38,727 bases of DNA from a bacterium BMS3Abin08 (lineage in GTDB: Bacteria > Nitrospirota > Thermodesulfovibrionia > Thermodesulfovibrionales > JdFR-85): NCBI GenBank assembly GCA_002897935.1, contig BDTA01000021.1:1-38727 (forward strand). Reading direction: 5' to 3'. How positions within the stretch are numbered: position 1 is the first letter of the stretch; the number at the start of each line of letters is the position of its first letter. This document shows positions 33,734 to 38,727 of this stretch, piece by piece. A program made the translations under genes and the position numbers. The notes under the pieces are model-generated. The model ran no database searches, was not told the DNA's origin, and worked only from the letters and a program-made list of their open reading frames with translations.

Positions 33734-34088
33734 CGAACCCCATATAAGGCTCCTTCTGGAACAGACCCTTGAGGATTTCGAGGAGGCAGGCGTGGAGATC
33801 ATCACCGCTGACAACGGCTTGGATGCACTCGATGTGATCAGGAATGAGAGGCCCGAACTCGTTTATCTCGATGTTATGATGCCGGGGATGAACGGCTTTG
33901 AGGTCTGCAATACGGTAAAAAACGAACTCGGGATAGACGGTGTTTATATAGTGATGCTGACTGCAAAGGGACAGGAGCTTGATAAGGTCAAGGGCAGTGA
34001 TGTTGGTGCGGATATATATATGACAAAGCCCTTTAACCCCGACAGGATAATAGATAAGACAGCGGAAGTCCTCAAGATACAGCTGTAA
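33708..34088 (+). CDS. single-domain CheY-like response regulator
   Basis: The 126-residue protein is one receiver domain: ILIADDEPHIR, phosphoacceptor in LVYLDVMMPGMNG, the conserved threonine position in IVMLTAKGQE and lysine in YMTKPFN. I chose the ATG at 33708 because AAAGGAAG lies upstream at normal spacing; a GTG three codons earlier is too close. It has no output domain, so it acts by phospho-dependent protein contact or as a phosphate relay or sink for the overlapping hybrid kinase gene. Confidence 0.92.
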   Translation: MSKILIADDEPHIRLLLEQTLEDFEEAGVEIITADNGLDALDVIRNERPELVYLDVMMPGMNGFEVCNTVKNELGIDGVYIVMLTAKGQELDKVKGSDVGADIYMTKPFNPDRIIDKTAEVLKIQL

Positions 34089-34110
34089 CCTCCCTCTCAT
34101 ACCGGTATCC

Positions 34111-34331
34111 CTATAAAATACAGTCATCAGTCATTCCCGCAATCCCGAATGCTTTCGGGACTCCGGAATCCTTCCTACAGAACGATTCCGGACAAGCCGG
34201 AATGACGGAAAAAGGACAACTGTTCGACTTTATGCAGTCATTTGTCATTCCCGCAAGTAAAGCGCGTCGGGAATCCTTCTCAAAGAGCTATTCCCCGGGC
34301 GCATTCGGGGAATGACGGAAAAAGGACTGCT
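34111..34331. repeat. two tandem copies of the dispersed GTCATTCC-type repeat
   Basis: Copy one (34131-34220) runs from GTCATTCCCGCAATCCCGAA to GGAATGACGGAAAAAGGAC, and copy two (34231-34328) from GTCATTCCCGCAAGTAAAGC to GGAATGACGGAAAAAGGAC. Each has an inner palindrome (CCCGAATGCTTTCGGG; CCCGGGCGCATTCGGGG region). They fill the gap before the nucleotidyltransferase gene, and the last AAAGGA also serves as its ribosome binding site. Confidence 0.8.
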
Positions 34332-35528
34332 ATGCGCTTTAGTATGTCTAATGATATGAATATCCGGAACATGATCCATGATGCCATCAACAGGATGGTT
34401 TTTGATAAAATCCCTGACGTTTTCCTTGTCGGCGGCTATATCAGGGACATACTTATTGGAAGAAAACCGAGGGACAGGGATTATGCCGTAAAGAACGATC
34501 CTCTAAAAAGTGCTGAAATAATAAAAGGTTACATTGGTGGAACTATAGTAGTCCTTAAAGATGGCCTTACAGTACGCATAGCGTTAAAGGACAATACCAC
34601 GGTCGACTTCACAAGGTATGAAAACAGGATAGAAGAAGACCTCTCAAGACGCGATTTTACCATCAATGCAATAGCATTCTCTCCTGAAACCGGTCTCTAT
34701 GACCCCTTCAACGGTATCTCGGACCTCAGAAATCAGATAGTGACGATGTTGGGGGAGGGCAATATGCGGAATGATCCGGTCAGGATCATAAGGGCATACC
34801 GCTTTGCAGGTGAACTCAACGGGACAATAGATGAAAAGACAAGGGATGTATTACGTAGATTCAGAGACCTGTTAAGGGAAATGCCTTCTGAAAGAATCAC
34901 TTTAGAGTTTTTAAAGACCCTTGAGTCGGATGCAGCGGTAAGGGCCTTGAGAGAGATGCTTGACGATGGTGTCCTTGGAGTAGTAATTCCCTTAGATTAC
35001 AATGAGTTAGAGTTGCGTTGCAATAAGATTCTCGAAATAATTAAAAAAAATGAAGTGTTACATAAAAAAAATAAAGAAACATTTACTCACGGTCTGTGCT
35101 CCTTTAAGGCGCTTTTAATGCTTGAGGTCCTTATCAATAATACAGATCTAAAAGAAACCCTTCTGAGGCTCCCGAACAGGATCGTAAAAAGGATCGGGAC
35201 CTTCAGCAATGCCATTGATCTGCCGATACCAGCTGGGGATGACCATAAAGGCCTCTACGACTTCTTCTCAGCCGCAGGCGATGCAGTCATTGATATACTC
35301 GTTGTGAGGGGCAGGGAGGACCTGATCGGCCTTGCAGAGAGATTCATGGACACCAGGGACAACCCCGTCATATCAGGAGACGATGTGATGGAGATTCTCT
35401 CGATCAAGGGTGGTCCCCTTGTCGGAGAGGTTATAAGGGAGGTCGACAGGCTCAGGTTTGCCGGAACGATCAGCACACGGACCGAAGCGCTGAGTTACGT
35501 TATGAAACGTTACGGTAAAATCTCGTGA
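34332..35528 (+). CDS. CCA-adding enzyme/poly(A) polymerase family nucleotidyltransferase
   Basis: The 398-residue class II nucleotidyltransferase has the head-domain signature FLVGGYIRDILIGRKPRDRDYAV with the metal-binding DxD-type pair, then SRRDFTINAIAFSPETGLYDPFNG and the base-recognition DPVRIIRAYRFAGEL. I start at the ATG at 34332 because AAAGGA is 5 nt upstream; the open frame reaches 34242 only through the repeat. It adds CCA to tRNA or an A-tail to RNA; the two activities cannot be separated by reading. A short AT-rich inverted repeat (ACACTTTAT/ATAAAGTGT, 35557-35591) follows in the convergent gap with mtaB. Confidence 0.88.
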   Translation: MRFSMSNDMNIRNMIHDAINRMVFDKIPDVFLVGGYIRDILIGRKPRDRDYAVKNDPLKSAEIIKGYIGGTIVVLKDGLTVRIALKDNTTVDFTRYENRIEEDLSRRDFTINAIAFSPETGLYDPFNGISDLRNQIVTMLGEGNMRNDPVRIIRAYRFAGELNGTIDEKTRDVLRRFRDLLREMPSERITLEFLKTLESDAAVRALREMLDDGVLGVVIPLDYNELELRCNKILEIIKKNEVLHKKNKETFTHGLCSFKALLMLEVLINNTDLKETLLRLPNRIVKRIGTFSNAIDLPIPAGDDHKGLYDFFSAAGDAVIDILVVRGREDLIGLAERFMDTRDNPVISGDDVMEILSIKGGPLVGEVIREVDRLRFAGTISTRTEALSYVMKRYGKIS

Positions 35529-35696
35529 TCTAATTTAACATAATATATATTATCAGACACTTTATATCAACAGGCAATGTTAATAAAGTGTTACTAACCA
35601 TGTTTGTACTCCTCCTGAGGACTTTGTTTTTTGGGAAATTCAATGTTATGAACAAGTTTTAGGCAGGATTTTTATTCCCTGTTTTCAAGGGGTTGT

Positions 35697-36977
35697 TTAA
35701 TTTTCAATAGCGCTTCCAAGCAGGCCGTCCTTGAACGTATCACGTATCCTGACCTTCACGGCCCTTCCAGGCAGAACGTCATGTTTTTCGAAGTATAAAT
35801 TGAGGTAGTTCTCGGACTTTCCTTTCTGTAAGCCGCTTTCAGCCGGTGTTTCATAAACGGCATTCAGCAGTCTCCCGATCTGTCTTTTTTTGTATACAGC
35901 CCGCTTTTCAGCATCAAGCCCTCTTAAGAGCCTGAGGCGCCTTCCCTTTACATCACCATGTACGTACATCTGCATTTTAGAGGCGGCAGTACCGGGCCTC
36001 GGTGAATATGGAAATATATGGAGATAGGACATGGGCAGGTCCTCGAGCAGCTTCACCGTTGACTGAAACCCCTCTTCGGATTCCCCGGGAAACCCGACTA
36101 TGACATCCGTACCCACCGATATGTTCTCGAAGCGGCCCAGGATATACTCTATCCTTTCCCTGAAGAGGCCCGAATCATAAGGCCTTTTCATCAACCGGAG
36201 AATCCCGTCATCACCGCTCTGTAACGGGATATGAAGATGCGGGCATACCCTGCTGTCCTGCAGGAGTTCAATCAATGCGTCGTCTATTTCGTTGACCCCG
36301 ATAGAACTCAATCTAATCCTGATTTTTTCCGTATTATTCAGGATATTAGCTACTAATGATGAAATATTTACCTTAGGTTTAAGATCAAGGCCGTAAGCCC
36401 CTATATGTATACCCGCAAGGACAGCTTCAGCGTAGCCGAGACCTTCGAGTTTCCTGAGATCAGACACCACATCCCTTACCGGACGGCTCACTGACCTTCC
36501 GCGTGCAAGGTGGATGCTGCAGTATGTACAGGAATAGTTACAGCCGTCCTGGATCTTCACGATGGGCCTTGAACGGCCTATGGCAGAGCCGGTATTTGGC
36601 GTGGGCAACCGTGAACTTAAAGTATTATTGTTATTTTTGGGCAATAACTTATTGATTATATTAAGTTTTTTGCTATTTTTTACTATCTCTATATCCGATG
36701 AAATCGCCGTTATCTCTTGGGCGGCAACCTCGGGGTAGCACCCTGTTACAATCACCCGGGCACCCGCCCTCAGTGCCCTCCGCATAAGCTGTCGTGACTG
36801 ATAGTCACTCTTGCCGGTCACGGTGCACGTATTTATTATGCAGACCTCAGGGGATTCCCCGAGGTCGACGAGCCGGTGCCCGGCATCGAGGGCCTCTGTC
36901 TTCAGGGAGTCACTCTCTGCGAGGTTTGTCTTGCAACCGAGGGTTAAAACCGTGATCTTCATCTCTTTAATTGTCAT
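35697..36977 (-). CDS. mtaB: tRNA t6A37 methylthiotransferase MtaB
   Basis: The 426-residue radical-SAM enzyme has the MTTase N-terminal domain (LTLGCKTNLAESD, INTCTVTGKSD, VTGCYPEVAA), whose three cysteines bind an auxiliary Fe-S cluster. The radical-SAM motif CNYSCTYCSIHLARGRSVSR follows, then a TRAM-like end. GCKTN and the CTVT segment place it in the MtaB/YqeV group that adds a methylthio group to t6A37 of tRNA, rather than MiaB. Neither start candidate (36977 or five codons later) has a clear ribosome binding site. A partial dispersed repeat (37005-37035) separates it from miaB. Confidence 0.92.
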   Translation of the reverse strand: MTIKEMKITVLTLGCKTNLAESDSLKTEALDAGHRLVDLGESPEVCIINTCTVTGKSDYQSRQLMRRALRAGARVIVTGCYPEVAAQEITAISSDIEIVKNSKKLNIINKLLPKNNNNTLSSRLPTPNTGSAIGRSRPIVKIQDGCNYSCTYCSIHLARGRSVSRPVRDVVSDLRKLEGLGYAEAVLAGIHIGAYGLDLKPKVNISSLVANILNNTEKIRIRLSSIGVNEIDDALIELLQDSRVCPHLHIPLQSGDDGILRLMKRPYDSGLFRERIEYILGRFENISVGTDVIVGFPGESEEGFQSTVKLLEDLPMSYLHIFPYSPRPGTAASKMQMYVHGDVKGRRLRLLRGLDAEKRAVYKKRQIGRLLNAVYETPAESGLQKGKSENYLNLYFEKHDVLPGRAVKVRIRDTFKDGLLGSAIEN

Positions 36978-37004
36978 CCTGAAATGAATTCAGGTGGTCA
37001 GTCC

Positions 37005-37036
37005 CATCATTCCCCGAAAGCGTTCGGGGAATCGTT
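37005..37036. repeat. half copy of the dispersed inverted repeat
   Basis: ATCATTCCCCGAAAGCGTTC followed by GGGGAATCGTT matches the left palindrome of the repeat at 19954 (CCCCGAAGGCGTTTGGGG). It forms a hairpin, CCCCGAA-AGCG-TTCGGGG, between miaB and mtaB. Confidence 0.65.
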
Positions 37037-37060
37037 TCTTCAATATCCTCGTATAAATCA

Positions 37061-38389
37061 CTAAACGGATGTCCCGGACTGAATCCCGGATTCAGCATCA
37101 CACACCGTGAGGGTCCCTTCAAGGGAGTGTCTGTGAGCCGTCCGGATGGTTGTATCTACAATAGAACCTGAAACCACCCCTTCTTCCCCGGGGAAGTTCA
37201 CGATCTTGTTCGTCCTTGTCCTTCCCGTTAGATAACCGGCAATGGCCTCTGAGGGACCCTCGACAAGGACTTCAACGCCCTTCCCCACCAGTTCCCTGTT
37301 CTTCAGCTCTGTTATCTCGTCCTGAAGGGAGAGTATTTCCATAAGCCGTTCGCCCTTTAATCCGTCAGGGAGCCGGCCTTCCATCCCGGATGCCCTTGTG
37401 CGGGGCCTCGGGGAGTATTTAAATGCAAAGATACCGTCAAACCGGATCTCCCTCATGGCGTTGATCGTAGCGAGGTGGTCATCCTCTGTTTCAGTGGGGA
37501 ACCCGGCAATTAAATCAGTGGTGATGGCAATATCCGGCACCGCCTCCCGGAGGAGTTCAATCTTCTCCAGGTATTCCCTGAAGGTATATCTCCTGTTCAT
37601 AAGAGCCAGAATTCTGTCGGAGCCTGATTGCAGCGGCAGGTGTATATGCTCGCAGACCTTCTCAAGATCCCTGACGGCATGCACGAGGTCTGTGCTCAAG
37701 TCCTTGGGATGGGAGGTTACAAAACGTATTCGCTTCAGCCCGTCTATCCCGTTGATTCTCTCAAGCAGTACCGGAAACCCCAGGTCCCCTTTATATGAAT
37801 TAACGTTCTGTCCCAGGAGTGTTACCTCCCTGTAGCCCTGCCCTGCCAGTTCTTTTATCTCGCTGATGATGTTCCCTGCCGGCCGCGACCTCTCACGCCC
37901 CCTCGTGTACGGCACTACGCAGTAAGAACAGAAATTATTGCATCCGTACATGATGTTTACCCATGCTCTGACGCCCTTGCCCCGGCAGGCCGGTATCTCC
38001 TCGATGGCAATATCGGGGTTTTCACCGGTATAAACACCACCGTCGACAGTCAGCGCCCCCCCTAACCTCTTCAGGTTCTGAGGTCCGATAACAAGATCCA
38101 CATACGGCATACGGCCCATGAGGGCCTTGCCCTCCTGCTGTGCAATACATCCCGCCACCGCAATCTTCATGGAGGGATTATTCCTCTTCAGCTTCTTTGT
38201 CCTTCCAAGCTGGCTGTAAAACTTCTGTTCAGCCTTCTGGCGGATACTGCAGGTATTGAAGACAACAAGATCTGCCTCCTCCGGTTCATCCACGGAGACA
38301 AACCCCTCTCCCCTGAGAATGCCGAGCATCCTCTCGGAATCGTGAACATTCATCTGACAGCCAAAGGTCTTTATATATACTTTTTTCAT
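37061..38389 (-). CDS. miaB: tRNA-2-methylthio-N6-dimethylallyladenosine synthase MiaB
   Basis: The 442-residue enzyme opens with KKVYIKTFGCQMNVHDSERM and FNTCSIRQKAEQK, the MiaB form of the methylthiotransferase domain. The radical-SAM motif YGCNNFCSYCVVPYTRGRERS follows, then LLGQNVNSY, HLPLQSGSDRIL and a C-terminal TRAM domain (VEVLVEGPSE, TGRTRTNKIVNF). It converts i6A37 to ms2i6A37 in tRNAs reading UNN codons. Length and motifs are complete. It is transcribed with, and is a paralogue of, the adjacent mtaB. Confidence 0.95.
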   Translation of the reverse strand: MKKVYIKTFGCQMNVHDSERMLGILRGEGFVSVDEPEEADLVVFNTCSIRQKAEQKFYSQLGRTKKLKRNNPSMKIAVAGCIAQQEGKALMGRMPYVDLVIGPQNLKRLGGALTVDGGVYTGENPDIAIEEIPACRGKGVRAWVNIMYGCNNFCSYCVVPYTRGRERSRPAGNIISEIKELAGQGYREVTLLGQNVNSYKGDLGFPVLLERINGIDGLKRIRFVTSHPKDLSTDLVHAVRDLEKVCEHIHLPLQSGSDRILALMNRRYTFREYLEKIELLREAVPDIAITTDLIAGFPTETEDDHLATINAMREIRFDGIFAFKYSPRPRTRASGMEGRLPDGLKGERLMEILSLQDEITELKNRELVGKGVEVLVEGPSEAIAGYLTGRTRTNKIVNFPGEEGVVSGSIVDTTIRTAHRHSLEGTLTVCDAESGIQSGTSV

Positions 38390-38602
38390 GGTTGCCCCAG
38401 GTACCTCGGAGTACCGTATATTTTATCATAATCGAGGGAAAGATCGTGCCCGTAATCCGGGGAAACAATCGTGTCCGTTGAATCTGTCCGTAAAAAAGAA
38501 GCTAAACTGCTGCTCTGATGATTTTTTGCAATACTGCAAACAGTTTTGCTGCGGTGCAATACAGCGTGCTCCTTTTTGTCTTTCTTTACAACGAGTTAAG
38601 GC

Positions 38603-38620
38603 CTGGCATTGAATATGCTT
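38603..38620 (+). promoter_or_regulatory. candidate sigma-54 promoter at the right edge
   Basis: CTGGCATTGAATATGCTT has GG and GC exactly 10 nt apart, with TGGCA and TGCTT boxes closely resembling the site at 21759. It lies 38 nt before the start of the last gene, whose AGAAGGAGG is in the predicted leader. Confidence 0.5.
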
Positions 38621-38657
38621 TTCTTTTGGTAAGAACAAAGAGAAGGAGGTAAGAGAG

Positions 38658-38727
38658 ATGAAAAAGAACATGGCAAATAGGTTAAGTTTTATTTGTGCAG
38701 GAGCCGGGATTGCCCTCTTTGCAGTCT
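38658..38727 (+). CDS. unidentified gene, N-terminal 23 residues only
   Basis: An ATG with AGAAGGAGG upstream opens a frame that runs off the window. The visible start, MKKNMANRLSFICAGAGIA followed by LFAV, is a short basic head and a hydrophobic glycine/alanine segment. This suggests a small inner-membrane or secreted protein. The family cannot be named from this much. The candidate sigma-54 promoter at 38603 precedes it. Confidence 0.6.
   Translation, partial: MKKNMANRLSFICAGAGIALFAV

Noticed and set aside
34242-34331. 30-codon extension of the nucleotidyltransferase
   Set aside because: It is also repeat sequence; AAAGGA before 34332 sets the start.

Overview
The window is a bacterial chromosome segment of moderate GC, with strong AGGAGG-type ribosome binding sites and many two-component proteins. 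A SoxXYZAB set without SoxCD, a YeeE/YedE transporter, TusA and numerous GAF/Cache/REC proteins fit a sulfur-oxidising or sulfur-disproportionating anaerobe or microaerophile. Nitrospirota or a Desulfobacterota-like lineage is my best guess, but no rRNA or phylogenetic marker was compared, so the taxonomy is inference.

Layout. (1) 1-940: the end of an A-type flavoprotein gene and a secreted DUF3617 protein. (2) 978-9784, minus strand: housekeeping genes in transcription order guaB, guaA, ispA, dxs, tlyA, a helical-repeat protein and an ornithine-decarboxylase-like enzyme (purine, isoprenoid and polyamine metabolism). (3) 9865-11857: an IS element with a DDE transposase, followed 8 bp later by a 237-bp non-coding derivative with the same terminal inverted repeats. 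(4) 12187-23927: a sulfur locus on the plus strand with a thioredoxin-like SoxW, SoxX, SoxY, SoxZ, SoxA and SoxB, a strong terminator, a three-gene sensory system (secreted double PhnD-like binding protein, membrane histidine kinase, NtrC-type sigma-54 activator), a TsuA-like YeeE/YedE transporter, a DUF302 lipoprotein and TusA. (5) 23928-26772: repeat-rich DNA with a PleD-like diguanylate cyclase and tRNA-Gly(CCC). (6) 26773-34088: a signalling cluster with a GAF histidine kinase, a PilB/GspE-type ATPase fused to zinc-finger cysteines and a receiver domain, a truncated GspE N-domain fragment, a Cache hybrid histidine kinase and a CheY-like receiver. (7) 34332-38389: a CCA/poly(A)-polymerase-family nucleotidyltransferase, then mtaB and miaB on the minus strand, and the start of an unidentified gene at the right edge.

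How the genes may work together. Thiosulfate would be bound and oxidised on SoxYZ by SoxAX and SoxB. Without SoxCD the sulfane sulfur is not oxidised by the Sox cycle itself and would have to be stored or passed on, and the YeeE/YedE transporter and TusA supply a plausible import and trafficking route. I see sequences with sigma-54 promoter geometry (GG, 10 nt, GC) just upstream of soxW, of the YeeE/YedE gene and of the gene at the right edge. Together with the NtrC-type activator encoded between soxB and the transporter, this suggests a locally encoded sensor controlling thiosulfate oxidation and uptake. The other notable item is the PilB-like ATPase carrying its own receiver domain among kinases. 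Dispersed GTCATTCC-type inverted repeats sit between many of the genes.
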